From contig OU015500.1 in the NCBI GenBank assembly GCA_907164885.2, forward strand, positions 56,657,257 to 56,721,256: 64,000 nucleotides of DNA, given 5' to 3'. Source of the stretch: Dolomedes plantarius. Taxonomy: Eukaryota > Arthropoda > Arachnida > Araneae > Dolomedidae. Positions within the stretch are counted from its first letter, which is position 1, and the number at the start of each line of letters is the position of its first letter. Under the pieces are notes generated by a model that made no database searches, was not told where the DNA came from, and saw only the letters and a program-made list of their open reading frames with translations. This document shows positions 9,439-20,684 of this stretch, piece after piece. The position numbers were made by a program, and so were the translations under genes.

Positions 9439-10738
9439 CAGAGGCTGCTCAAACATTTTTTAGACGATGTATATAATATTCACTAAACTAAATTACATAA
9501 AATTCTTGTGTTTGAAATGTTCTATTTGACATCCCTTATTCTGAACTATCTTTCGACACCGCAATTTTCAGGATAATGCCGTTTGAAGTGTCAGAAGAGG
9601 TATTCTATCGCATTCCTCCTGAACAGCTTTCCAGAGTCCTGTAAGAGTTTTGGGACGGCGTTTGGATAATGTAGATTTTAAAAGTCCGAAAGCACAAAAA
9701 TCCATAGGTGATACAACAGGAGATTTAGTAGGGATATCAGTGAAGGGTATCACCTTGATACCAGTTTTTTGTTAAATTTGTTTTAGGAAATGTACAGTGG
9801 ATTTTGATGTGTGGCTGCTAGCTTTGTCCTGATGGAGTCTCACAGATTGATGGCACTGTGGGTAAAGCGATGGTATTTCATTCAGAAAAATTGGCGATAA
9901 AATATGTTCCTGATAGTATTTGGAGTTAATCTTGACATTTTTTTCCACTCTCTTTATTTTTAACTTGCCATTATAAGAAAAACCAGCAACAATGATGAAT
10001 CCCTTAGAAAAACTTTCTTTCGATTCTTTGAACCATGTACTTAAATATTTTTCTCCACTTTTATGATAATAAATGGCTCTTTTTTTGTTGCAATCATTTA
10101 AATACACCCATGATTCATCTATTCTGACAATTGTTTTCCATTTTTCTTTGGATAAGTGTTTCTCATATAGAATTCTGCAGCATGTCCTGCGTTCAGCGAT
10201 ATGATTTGGAAGAAGACGATGCACATTGCGTTTTTTCGCATTCTTAAGATTTAAATCAACGTTTATCATTTTGTTTACAGTAGACACCGAGCATTTTAAT
10301 GATTTTGCAACTGTCCTTTGACTAGGGGATTTTCTTTTAACATTAAACAACGTACCTTTGCAATAGTCGAAGATGTCCGTTTTTTCCTTGGATACTTTTT
10401 TGGAATTTTTGTCCCACTTGAGGCTCCAATTTGACGTTTTTTTTTCCTTTCTTGTTGACGATATTACCTATCGACGCTTTAGATATGACAAAACTATGAC
10501 TCTCACATCGTTTTTGGATAACGGAGTATGCATATTTCTCTTCGGAAAGAGCATAAATGCAGCCTTCGAACCACTGCTTTGTTAAAAACGCCATTTTGAA
10601 TAAAAACAATACTTTCAAGCCGCAGACGATAATTTTGACTTTTAAAAAAATTGTACAATTGCAATTATTTCTCTTGCAGCAAAGGATTTTTTATTACCGC
10701 TTACCAAAATCGTCTAAAAAATGTGCGAACAGCCTCTG
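9439..10738 (-). mobile_element. Tc1/mariner-superfamily element, DD41D type
   Basis: The 1300 bp element has inverted ends cagaggctgctcaaacattt (left) and the matching aaaatgtgcgaacagcctctg (right; 10718-10738), extending to ttagacgat/atcgtctaa, and TA duplications at 9437-9438 and 10739-10740. It carries one transposase pseudogene on the minus strand. Length and TIRs fit a complete but decayed element. Confidence 0.9.
9493..10618 (-). pseudogene. DD41D (rosa-like) mariner-superfamily transposase
   Basis: Coding runs from the N-terminal part (about 10594-10618, MKVLFLFKMAFLTKQWFEG) to a stop at 9493-9495. Helix-turn-helix region: SQRTVAKSLKCSVSTVNKM. Catalytic core: first D in VRIDESWVYL, second D in LHQDKASSHTSKS, third D in SPMDFCAFGLLK. 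I count 41 residues between the second and third D, which is the DD41D spacing known as the rosa group. The tail reads GCQIEHFK. Breaks: a frameshift near 10345, an in-frame TAA at 9772-9774 and a TGA at 9568-9570 where TGG (W) is expected. All three catalytic residues remain. Confidence 0.85.
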
Positions 10739-10769
10739 TAAATGCGACGATCAATGTATGCAATTGATG

Positions 10770-10773
<4 letters not shown>

Positions 10774-10831
<58 letters not shown>
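10774..10831. repeat. (TA)n microsatellite
   Basis: TA tract just right of the DD41D element. Confidence 0.95.
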
Positions 10832-10837
<6 letters not shown>

Positions 10838-11290
10838 CAGTAAGGGATATTTATTTCTTTTGGATATTATCCAATCGTCTGCTGCATTAAAAAGAAAATT
10901 TTTTTCTATTTAGTTGTTATGCACGTGACGATAAATTTATTTAAAGTACCAGAAAAAGAAATCACGTGATCCGCATTTAATAAATTAAATTCTAAAAATT
11001 AATCTTTAAAAATTCACCAGAAATCAGAAAATCGAGGTAAAGATTCGAAAAAGTTTTCATTTTAAAGGAATTTTTGTGATCATACTTTTGATATAAATTT
11101 TATAACCCTCAAATTATTATTTTATACGCAAACTTAAAAAAAAGTTACAAAAACAGCTTAAAAATTTAATTTTAAAAAATCTATGAAGAATTTTTCATAA
11201 ATATTTCTAAGTGCATCCCTACACCACATGAAGAATCGCCATGCAAAATTTCACCCCTTTAGGTCCAGCGTTTTGGTCTGTGCGTTGTAT

Positions 11291-11314
11291 GTCAGTCAGT
11301 CAGTCAGTCAGTCA
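11291..11314. repeat. (GTCA)n tandem repeat
   Basis: About six copies of GTCA, part of the right end of the interspersed repeat that begins at 9339. Confidence 0.9.
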
Positions 11315-11352
11315 CGGAACTGCTTTATATATATAGATTTATGTATATAGAT

Positions 11353-11353
11353 T

Positions 11354-11415
<62 letters not shown>
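11353..11415. repeat. (TA)n microsatellite
   Basis: TA tract after the GTCA repeat; a second short one lies at 11500-11537. Confidence 0.95.
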
Positions 11416-11420
<5 letters not shown>

Positions 11421-11539
11421 TGGAATACCCCCCACACATACCCCACCTCCGAAAGGTTACATTTCCGGCACCTCTACTTCTAGAAATCTAGCACTGTATA
11501 TATAGATACATATATATAGTATATATATATATATATACA

Positions 11540-12540
11540 TTCAGAAATAGAGTTTAATTTCTTCCTTCTCGAATAAATTTAGAACTGAATAAATCTTCGC
11601 GTTATTTCTACTTCTCAATGCACCATTAATTACGATATACTCCGTGGTAACGCATGATTTACCTAGACTGAAAGCTATATAGTTTGAATATCTGATTGGA
11701 GTAAAGCCAAATAATGAATATGTATTTCATGAATGATGAATTAAGCATAATAATCAAGAACAGATCTCAAAATCTACCAAAAGTAAACACGATTCCCATA
11801 AACGTATCTCCGCAGGTTAGTCCAAACTTATCGAAATACCAAATGCTAAAATGTTTTAAATGATTTGATTAAATGAAATGGAAATATTAAGGTTTAAACG
11901 CTATGTAAGATAAATATTCACCAAGAAAATATCTTACACGATAAATGACTGAGTTATAGTCCCACTGTAATATGGTAGTAAAAATTAAGTTATTTGCATA
12001 AGTGTGGCATATACATTATATGAGAATGTCTTGCCTTTTTAATCATTTTTTATACGCTTTTATTATACAGGACTGTGCTACATAGTTCCAAAAGATCCTT
12101 TAATTTTTCTAAAGTCCAGATATTTTGAATTATATCTTAAATCAATAACATAGCTGGTAAATGTCGGAGACTGGGTTGAGTGAATAAGGGAAAAAATTAC
12201 TACCTCTATATTGCAGGAGGTAATTTTCTGAATCATACAGCTTAAATAAACGTATTATGCAAAGCACAGGAAAAAATCTTTAATTACACAGGCCTGCGAT
12301 GAAAAAATACAACGGAACTGACAGCTGAACTTTATGTATTTTCTAGTGCTGATTTTAAAAAAAATAATGAAAAATGACTATCACGTCACATTTTCTTGAA
12401 AATTTCAATTTTACTTTGATTTTTATGAACATTTACGATAATTTTTTTTTCGGCTTTGAATTTCTTCCCTCCCTGCCTGATAATCATTCTACCATGGTGA
12501 AACCTACAGTATACCTCTCTGTGACACCTCCTCTACCATT
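11540..12540. other. AT-rich intergenic stretch
   Basis: I see no coding stretch or repeat boundary. Confidence 0.4.
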
Positions 12541-13818
12541 ACTGACTGTGTAAGACAACTTTTTCTTGCGTATTTTGGCACGAAACTCAGAGAGTAGGAC
12601 AAATCTTGGGTTCCTCATAAAGTTTGTGTGCAGTGTCTCAATGATCTACGCTTATGCTCAAAGGAAAGAAGACTGCTGTATAATTTGGAATTCCTATGAC
12701 ATGGTAGCCGAAAAATCACTCTGGTGATTTTTACTTTTGTTCCTGCGACGTCCGTGGGTATAACCTCAAAAATCAAAAGCTAATCTCTTATCCTGATAAC
12801 ATTACATCGGCCATACGCCTAGTTCCTCGTGGACCTGATGTGGTACTTTGTGGTTTGTGGTAAGGTGCCTTTACCTCCAACTTAATTGCCAGTCAACTCT
12901 TCAGAGTCTTCAGACTCGGAACATTCAGAAGTTCAAAGCTCCGCTACCGAATATAAGCCCTCTGGAGGCGAGGAACTCCAGAGAAAAACTTGGGAGGCTC
13001 TTTAGCTTTCTCTCAGGTTGAACTTAATGATCTGACTAGAGATCTGGGCCTTTCGAAAGAGTCAGCTGTATTGTTGGTCTCCAGATTAAAAGAAAAAACT
13101 TATTGGCCAAAGGAACCTCTTTCTATTGGTACATGAATCGAGAAAAGTAATTTTTTAAGTCCTTTGAGGAAGAGGAGAACCTGGTCTATTTTGCTGATGT
13201 TCCCGGATTCACGAGCAAATTTAATATCATCTAAGATAAAGATGAATGGAGGCCGTTTATAGATTCATTGAAAAGGAACCTTAAAGCTGTCCTTCATCAC
13301 AGAAGCGAGTATGTGTTTGTACCAGTTGGATACTAGGTGCATTTAAAAGAACGCTATGGAACCCTGGCTGTCGTCCTCAACAAAATAAAATATGCCCACC
13401 ACGGTTGGACCATTTGTGGTGATTTGAAAGTTATCTCCATGCTTCTTGGTCAAGAAGGCGAAAGGCCGAAAAGACAAAATCTTGAACCTGGAAAATTTCT
13501 GGGTAATTACAAGGATCCTGATTATAAAGAAATTGTTATGAATATGCTGGACGAATTTCAAGCATTGGGTTGCTCCATGAGTGTCATCTCCTTCACTCAC
13601 ATGGGGACTTTTCCCCCGAAAATTTAGGATCAGTCGGCGAAGAACAGGGGGAGAGGTTCCACCAAGACATCAAAGATATGGAGAGCAAATATCAAGGAAT
13701 ATGGGACAAGATTATACTCGCCGACTACTGTTGGATGTTAACACGAGATAGGCCTGAGATTGAACACAAAAGAAGAACGTCAAAAAGAAGTTTCAAAAGA
13801 AAAAGAGTACGTACTTAA
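12541..13818 (+). pseudogene. uncharacterised arthropod multicopy protein (W-x-PHKVC / ERFHQD family), decayed
   Basis: Read across frames, the region gives CVRQLFLAYFGTKLRE, SWVPHKVCVQCLNDLRLCSK, DFYFCSCDVRGYNLKNQK with YPDN...SAIRLVPRGPD, VELNDLTRDLGLSKESAVLL with SRLKEK, WRPFIDSLKRNLKAVLHHRS, then 13337-13627 with KIKYAHHGWTICGDLKVISM and NYKDPDYKEIVMNML, and 13570-13818 with LHSHGDFSPENLG, EEQGERFHQDIKDMESKYQG and LADYCWMLTRDRPE. I recognise this order from an abundant uncharacterised family in spiders and other arthropods. The N terminus has a C-x2-C zinc-like site; the ERFHQD block carries E and H. About 100 residues between SMLLGQ and FLGNYK appear deleted, and several stops and frameshifts occur. 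Multicopy spread suggests a mobile-element protein; no TIRs seen here. Confidence 0.65.
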
Positions 13819-13824
13819 ATATAA

Positions 13825-13850
13825 TTTTTGTTTTGTTTTGTTTTGTTTTT
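13825..13850. repeat. (TTTTG)n microsatellite
   Basis: Four to five copies of TTTTG just after the pseudogene end. Confidence 0.9.
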
Positions 13851-13854
13851 GCTC

Positions 13855-15111
13855 AGATTAAAATTTGTTTCAAACTTTCCTGTACACATACATAACATTT
13901 GCTCTTCTTGGTCAATCGTCTATTTTATGTAAGTTACCTTAATATAAACAAATTAAAATAGTATGTTGGTGATTTTCTTCTAGAAACTGCACAATAATTT
14001 GATGCAAAAAGTTTAAACTCAAGGGAACTTTTTGTTTTTCTCTCGATCAGAGGCGGCTCGTGCGATCTGTCAACAGGGGTTTTCATGCATTTAAACCTAT
14101 AAAAAATAATCGATTGATGAAAAATCAATTTGCCTCACCAAGAATCGGTTATTTTACATAGATTTAAATGAATAAAAACCACTGTTGCTAGATAGCACAT
14201 GCAAAATTATTGAGAAAATTCCTTTTAGAATAGGATTTTAGCAAAAATATCGATATCAATTTTACAAAAAATCCTGACGTGATAGACAAAAATGGAGGTC
14301 ATTTTTGAAATCACCACACCAAATAACATTAAAACTTCTCTTGTATGTTTCAAAAACTTCAATTTCGCAGGTCTGTGTTATTGATAAACATATTTTAGCT
14401 TAGCATCATTAAGATAACGGAGAAAACAAATAGTTTCTCCTTATCCAGTGAAAATTCCACTATTAATTGCTTAAAAGTCTCAATTCAGGTGAACTTGCAC
14501 TGGTACAATCCTGCAGTAGATTGTTTTCTCATGCACCGTAACAGAAGAAATAATTTATTCTTGTAAAACTGTAAGATATTATATTTTCCCCTGTATAATT
14601 TTTAGGAGATCACACTCAATTCCTACATTGCTTCTTACTTGATTTAATCTGACAGTTTTTTCGGCTAAGTTTTGTCTAACCATCAATTAATCTCACTTCC
14701 AGTAAGTATGGCATCAAAAACAGGCCTTATATCAAATGATTTGAACAAATAATAGGACTGAGATAGAAAGTGACTAGGAGAATTTATTTCGTAAATGTAG
14801 GATTTTGTTTTAGATTACATTTGCTTTATGTACCTTTCTACATAGTAGGTTACGTCAATGTCAGTGAAGTATGGAAACGTTTCCATCAAGTATAACCAGT
14901 TTCCTTTCAATTTGGATATATCTGCTTGATATCAGCTGCTGGCAATTTTTCTATTGATATCTACAGATGTCCTTGTAGCTCTCCTAGAGACTTCTATGTG
15001 TGTGGATGTGTGTGTATAATCCCAACTTATATGCTTTGCAGTCTTTCTATAAATGTTTGGTTTACAAATAAAAAAAGATAGGGTTTAAGACTGTGTCCTC
15101 TCCTCAAGTTT

Positions 15112-15114
<3 letters not shown>
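13855..15114. other. AT-rich intergenic stretch
   Basis: No supported feature. Slightly less AT-rich near 14040-14100, where ORFs are short and unconvincing. Confidence 0.4.

Positions 15115-15176
<62 letters not shown>
15115..15176. repeat. (TA)n(TG)n microsatellite
   Basis: TA tract passing into (TG)n. Confidence 0.95.
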
Positions 15177-15239
15177 AAGAAATTAATTTGGAAAGGAAAA
15201 ATAATTTAGTTAAAATTTAAAGGGGTATTCAGGAAAATT

Positions 15240-15560
15240 TATTTTGTGGCGCCGAACGCCACTATTTTCACAGAGCATAGAACAAGCGCGCCGTGTTTCT
15301 TAGGGAATTTCCCCGTTTCATTAGATGACCTCGATTCGCTTGAATGGTCAGGCGAGCTCTCTATTTTTAGAGCAAGCACGGGCTTGCGAGGAGTGAAACT
15401 ATTACGTATTTTCAGAGATGGAAGCGTCTCTAACATTCTATGAACATCACAGAGCATGCGCGATAAGTTTTGCGCCTAAGTTTAACAAAGGATTATTGCA
15501 GACCGGTTTTGGATTTCGAATTGAGCGGAGCGCGTGTCACGAGGTGAGAGATCGAACAAT
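15240..15560. other. GC-richer island of unknown nature
   Basis: About 320 bases with many CpG (ggcgccgaacgcc, aagcgcgccgtg, gagcggagcgcgtgtcacg) between AT-rich DNA. Overlapping ORFs on both strands (about 65-72 codons) mirror each other and neither is recognisable. It could be a transposon end or promoter-like sequence upstream of the piggyBac gene at 15814. Confidence 0.35.
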
Positions 15561-15718
15561 GGCTCGGATTGAATCAGGTTAATTAATAATATTTTAAATG
15601 AAGGATTTAGATGTAATTTAATTGTATTTAATTCCACAGGCCTACGTTTATTGACTGCATAGATTTAGAATAAATATTAGCGGTAACGACTATAGAGGGA
15701 GTACGAGAAGTACGCTCG

Positions 15719-15719
<1 letters not shown>

Positions 15720-15781
<62 letters not shown>

Positions 15782-15812
15782 GTGTGTGCGTGTGTGTGTG
15801 TGTGTGTGTATG
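15720..15812. repeat. (TA)n(TG)n microsatellite
   Basis: TA tract then (TG)n, ending two bases before the piggyBac start codon at 15814; it may have replaced the left end of that element. Confidence 0.95.
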
Positions 15813-17067
15813 TATGGATGAGGAATCTTCAGCTGAAGAATCTGAAGAATTAAATGACTATGAACAACATAGTGTCCATCAATCGTCATCTGAAGAAGAA
15901 ATTGATTCCAGTGATGAAGACGGTTCCCCCTGGAGAGTATTTAATTGGTAAAGATGGGCTCACAAAACGGAATAAAGAAAAATTCCGACAAAACGTAAGA
16001 GCCCAATCTTGCAATATTATCACTAAGGTCCCACGAAATATTGGTATAGCCAAAAATCTGTCTTATCCACTAGTTTTTTGGCAGATTTTAGTTAATGATA
16101 CAATTTTGCGTAACGTTGTAAATTCTACGAATATCTACGTTGATAGCATAGCCAGGAATTTTCGAAGAAGTCGCGATACTTAAAAATTCTCCGGCTGAAA
16201 TCAAAGCATTGATTGAACTTCTTTTATTTTTGCGGTATGCATAAATTCTCACCCGTAAATGTGAGAGATCTTTGGTCTATGGATGGAACAGGATTTAACA
16301 TTTTTCGTAGAACGATGCCATACAAACGCTTCCTGCTACTTTTGAGATGTTTGTGTTTCGATGGCATAACTGATCGAAAAGAAAGTAGACAATTTCACAA
16401 ACTCGCTGCTATAAGAAGATTTTTCGATGCGTTTGTCGCGAATTGCCAAAAGTTTTATTCACCAGGAGAATAATGTTACCATAGATAAAAATCTCGAGCC
16501 TTTTAGAGGAAGATGCGCTTTTAGTCAATACATACCGAATAAGCCTGCTAAATACAGAATAAAATTTTTGCGCTAGTAGATTCAAGAACTTTTTATACAT
16601 GGAATATGAAACATTTTGCCGGAAAACTGCTTCATCGTCATTTGAAGTGAAAAATTCAACTTTTGAAATCTTAAAAACGTTAGCTGAAAAAATAAATAGA
16701 TTGGGCCGTAATGCAACCGTTGATAACTGGAACACCAGCTATGGTCTATCCAAAGATCTTCTAAAGAAAAATTTAACTCCCGTTGGAACCGTAAGGAAGA
16801 ATTAAAGGGAATGACCCAAAGAATTCGTTACAGGAAAACATCGTGAAGTAAATTCATCTCTGTTTGGATTTTAAAAGAATATGACTTTTGTTTCATATGC
16901 TCCAAAGAAAAACAGATGTGTCTTTTATCAGCAATGCACCATGGTGATACCATTGATAAAACTACAGTTGATAATAAAAAGCTAGAAATCATCACATTCT
17001 ACAATCTCACAAAGGGTGCTGTGGATGTCACTGATGAAATATCTGCAACATACACAAAGCTATCATA

Positions 17068-18019
17068 AGTTGGGGTTACTTTGTGACTGCAGGGGTTACT
17101 TGTGACAAATAGTAATTTTTTCGTATTTCGGATCTTGCGCCACGCCCGTGATACTGGGCAGGCAAAGAACAGCACCAAAAGCTTGTCCGACATGCAGAGA
17201 CACCTAGTGGCCAGTGTCCGAAGCTTTTGCTTGCCATTTGTCTTCGCTGACCAGCGTATTGTTCAAACCTGTTGTCGAGCTATTGACTCAAACTTCGGTA
17301 ACTTTGTGTGCTGAATGCTTACTCATTATACAACCAACTACCACATTTAATTATTTTTTGTCAATATTTTGGTTAGATTGTGGAGCAATATAACTTTTGT
17401 TTAGTGATATTTCCGATAGATATGAGAGCATAAGCTAAATATCGATAGGTGACGGGGTGACTTTGTGACACATTGACACAGTCACAAAATAACCCACAAT
17501 GTCGACCCATCTCCTGCAGCCACTCGATGTTGCATTTTTCCGTCCTCTAAAATACCACTAGAGAGAAAGAAGTATTGACTATTTGGAAAAACTACCCGAA
17601 GGACCAGAATGTGCCAAAAGACGAATTTCCTCATCTTCTCAAAGAACTGATGACTGATCTTGGCACACGAGGTCTCTTTGATGTCAAAGATATCGATAAA
17701 GCTATACAATACTTGTAATAGGTATATATATAATTGTGTATCAATCTTTCGATTAGCTTTCTACTGTTTAACATCGTGTCAAGTAATTTTTACTGTTGGA
17801 TTTCAAGGCGATAACACAGATGTCCCAGATTGGCCCCATTTGGCGAGGCAACTTTGTTACACATTTGAATTTGAATTTCTCAATGGTAATTAATGATCCG
17901 GGTTAGTAGAATACATTACTATGTACCAAATTTTCACGATTGTTGGTTTTGGGCTGCTTTTAAAACTGATCTGCTGGCACAGGAAAAAACTTAAAATCTG
18001 TCACAAAGTAACCCCATCT
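17068..18019 (+). mobile_element. pogo/Tigger-type element nested in piggyBac
   Basis: The 952 bp element has inverted ends agttggggttactttgtgac (17068-17087) and gtcacaaagtaaccccatct (18000-18019), 19 of 20 bases paired, with TA at 17066-17067 and 18020-18021. Extra copies of the end motif lie inside: a direct ggggttacttgtgac at 17092 and an inverted pair at about 17454-17495. A transposase C-terminal remnant lies on the plus strand at 17496-17718. Confidence 0.88.
17496..17718 (+). pseudogene. pogo/Tigger-type transposase, C-terminal remnant
   Basis: The frame reads TMSTHLLQPLDVAFFRPLK, then after a frameshift REKEVLTIWKNYPKDQNVPK and DEFPHLLKELMTDLG to a stop at 17716-17718. H-x-LQPLDVAFF-x-PLK is the segment of pogo/Tigger-like DDE transposases carrying the third catalytic aspartate, and the following W, PKDQFP and HLL-type helix match their C-terminal part. 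The HTH and the first two catalytic residues are not present, so it is an internally deleted copy. Confidence 0.78.
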
Positions 18020-18404
18020 TAAGGTAGGATTAGTAAAAGCCATAAATTCACGCATATTGCTTTCATCGTCAGGGAACCCTCTATCTATTTAGAAAAAAAA
18101 ATCTTCGAAGAATCTTGCAATTGATCTTTTAAAAGATCATACTCTGGAAAGCAGTACTCAACAAACTATTCTGCGACAATTTCGAGAACAATTAATGGCT
18201 CAGGAAACAGTGGATAGTGGAAAAAATGTCTTCAGCTAACCTGTTTTTACTGTATGCAAATTATGCTACTGTATGTAAATTATGGTAAGTCAATACTTTA
18301 TTCTGAAAATCTTGTCTAAAATTTTATTATTTCTATACATTTTCATTTGTAATGTTCAAAACCTAAGAAAAATCCATTTTTAATGATAAAACGTGCCGAA
18401 GGGA

Positions 18405-18472
18405 TTAACCCGACCTTTTTGACCCGACGCGCTTCCTCGCGTCAGCGTTGTCTGCGCGTCCTGACGGGTTAA
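18405..18472. repeat. piggyBac right-end structure with hairpin
   Basis: Sixty-eight bases bounded by TTAAccc and gggTTAA. Inside, gacgcg (18425-18430) and cgcgtc (18437-18442) form a short hairpin, and gacccg/ctgacggg repeats recur. It probably contains transposase-binding sites of the element that begins at 15814. Confidence 0.55.
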
Positions 18473-20517
18473 AAACGCAGTTTTGAACATATTATAAAAT
18501 ATTTTATATTAGTAAATATTTTAAATTAGAAAATGTTACAAATTTTGCTTGTTACTAACACGTTAAACATAATAATGATTTTTTTAAGGGAACCACGATT
18601 ATTTTGAATTAAAAAATTGGCTAACGCATGAATTCCAGCAATTCGAATAGTGAGTTTTAAATTCGATCATACATTAGACTGCCTTCCCGAAGTAAAATGC
18701 ATCAGTAAGTCTAACTTCAGCTTCTCTTGGTCCTCACCGAGATAAAAGTTACATTTTCTAAACGCATTACAAATATATGAAAGCGTATTTAGTGTTGCTA
18801 AGGTAAGTAGCATTCCACAAATAGCATTTCGCTGCGTGGTTATAAATAGAAAATAAGCTGCAAGACTGCAAAAATTTCACAATACCACTCCGAAATATGG
18901 TTAATTCCTCTCTTTGAATAAATACCAAAAACCAGAATGCAGTAAACCTCTTTATCTTTTAATAAAAATTTCGATTTAAGCATCTTCAAATTAAATTTTA
19001 CAAATAATTTTCTCATTTTCTTACTCCTTAGCTCATATTAAATGAAATTATATGATTTTAAAAATAACTTAAAACTAATTTTAACTATTAACTATTATTA
19101 ATTGGATTATTTTTCTGCTTTTTTAGTGAAAAAATTCGACCCTGTTATTTAGAAATTCGTTAGTTTTAATTAAGTATTAAATTCTTTACGCAATTTTTAC
19201 CATTACCGAGTCTAACGATTACAAATTGTTTTATCAGTTTTCCCCGTTTTCAAAACCGCATGTTAATTGATCTTCTTGAAAGCATACGTAACATTTCATC
19301 TGAAGGAATGAATGTAAATATTTTTAGACTTAAAATTGTATTCATGTTGAATGTGTTCAATTTTGAAATACCTTAGTAGTAAAATATAGGATATTATTAT
19401 TATGTGTTATCAAGTTTAGCTTCTTCCTAGATACATTTTTATAAAATATTTTCCAATTTCAATTTCAAACTGTTAACATTCTGGACTTGCTCCATATATT
19501 TGTACGCACTAGAAAAGTAAATGAAAATGTTATTCATGTATTCTTCTATTTTGATGACGATACTTCAGATCATCCCAGTATTACAATTATTTAACTCTTT
19601 AATTAAACTTTCCATAAATAGCTTATACGTGAAAGGAGTTTCAATAAAACTCTGATTGCTGGAAAACAAGGAACAAAAGGAAGACAAAGAAAATTCAGTC
19701 AAACTAATCTAAGTTAAATTAAATTAAAATCGAAATACACTGACTTAAAAAATTCAATATTTTCATATGGGTTTCCTTTTTAATTTGTATATTAATGGTT
19801 TGCAGAAATATTTTTTTTATCATTACGCGTTAAACAATTTAAAGGATTCTTATATAATACGGGTCCCCCCCCCCGAAAAACACATATTCTTCGAAAAGAG
19901 TAAGTGAAAAATGAGAATCAAACAAACAAAAATAAAGTATATGAAATATTTAATAAATTTTAAATAAAAGTTAACTCTAAATACTTTTCATAGTTCATTG
20001 GCTTTTAAATCTTGAAAGGTATTTTATATGAATAAAATGCAATTTACATTACACGCTAAACGGAAATTCTACTTGCAGCATCCCCAATTAAATAAAAATT
20101 CTTATTGCTTAATTGAAAAACCGAATCGAAACGATTTAAAGGATGAATATGTAATTAGTAATATTATTCGATTTTTTTCTCAGGCCAATTGGAAAACAAG
20201 ATAAAAATTGTTGAATTAATGTATTTTAATTTTACAATTAGTAAGCCCTACTTAAGAATTGAAAGCTTAATGCCCCTAATTTGCTATACATTAAGCTTAC
20301 GATAATTATACTATACAAAAAGAAATATTTTTCGTTATCAACATAAAAAAGCTGATGATGTAAAAGATTTACGTAAACGTTTATAGAAAACTCTATACAA
20401 TTTTTAATTTCAAATAATTTCATCTATATTTGGCGAAATACGTTAAACTATAAATATTTTAAGGAGATACCAAGAATAGTAATGAGTATTAAACTATATT
20501 TTTTATAACACTATTTT
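18473..20517. other. AT-rich intergenic stretch
   Basis: About 2 kb with no coding or terminal repeat I can support. A C-run (cccccccccc) lies at 19865-19874. Confidence 0.4.
20136..20162. repeat. 27 bp direct repeat, left copy
   Basis: ttaaaggatgaatatgtaat continuing tagtaat; it recurs with one mismatch at 21583-21609, on the other side of the truncated Tigger element. Confidence 0.7.
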
Positions 20518-20554
20518 CTTAAACACTATTTCAGTTCGTAAAATAGTGTTTAAG
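20518..20554. repeat. perfect 14 bp hairpin
   Basis: Arms cttaaacactattt and aaatagtgtttaag around a 9-base loop (cagttcgta). Could be a transposon relic or a chance palindrome in AT-rich DNA. Confidence 0.65.
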
Positions 20555-20684
20555 TAGCTCAGTTAACTTCACACTATTAAAAAAAGAATAAATGTATATT
20601 CTTTTGAATTTAATATTTTATTTCATCAACAGTACACGATAAAAAATTACTGGCATTACAATACTAAAATTTTTTGTATATATA

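Larger units (their letters stand above)
9339..11338 (+). repeat. interspersed repeat with CCCGTGCTTCGC start and GTCAGTCA end
   Basis: The left end reads ctagctgaaatcccgtgctt followed by cgctacgaag. The right end reads ccctttaggtccagcgtttt, then tgtgcgttg, then (gtca)n and a TA tract. I know this pair of end sequences from a very common arthropod/chelicerate interspersed repeat, often read as a degraded non-LTR or Helitron-like unit; the class is unclear to me. It is interrupted by the DD41D element (9439-10738) and TA tracts. A motif caatgtatgcaatt occurs on both sides of that element (about 9393 and 10753). Confidence 0.5.
15814..18235 (+). pseudogene. piggyBac transposase, interrupted and frameshifted
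   Basis: piggyBac transposases excise and insert precisely at TTAA using a DDD RNase-H-like core. Seen here: an acidic N terminus from ATG 15814 (MDEESSAEESEELNDYEQHS), LSYPLVFWQILVNDTILRNV, then VNVRDLWSMDGTGFNIFRRT and MPYKRFLLLLRCLCFDG, ITDRK-type hinge, a region equivalent to the first D (VTIDKNLEPFRGRCAFSQYI, in which the aspartate is retained), KYRIKFFALVDSRTFYTWNM, the second D in ATVDNWNTS, FCFICSKEKQMCLLSAMHHG, and the third D in KGAVDVTDEISATYTK. After the nested element: INSRILLSS and LAIDLLKDHTLESSTQQTIL. At least four frameshifts or stops are present; no cysteine-rich tail is seen. Confidence 0.85.
15814..18472 (+). mobile_element. piggyBac element with nested pogo-type insertion
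   Basis: The right end reads gtctgcgcgtcctgacggg followed by TTAA (18469-18472). A second TTAAccc lies at 18405. Between them sits a GC hairpin (gacgcg/cgcgtc). No left TTAA end is visible because a microsatellite abuts the gene. The coding region (15814 to about 18230) is split by a separate 952 bp element at 17068-18019. Removing that element leaves ~1.7 kb, with some coding lost at the junction. Confidence 0.75.

Noticed and set aside
15239..15457. Two overlapping 65-72 codon frames on opposite strands
   Set aside because: Mirror frames in a GC-richer block with no recognisable motif.
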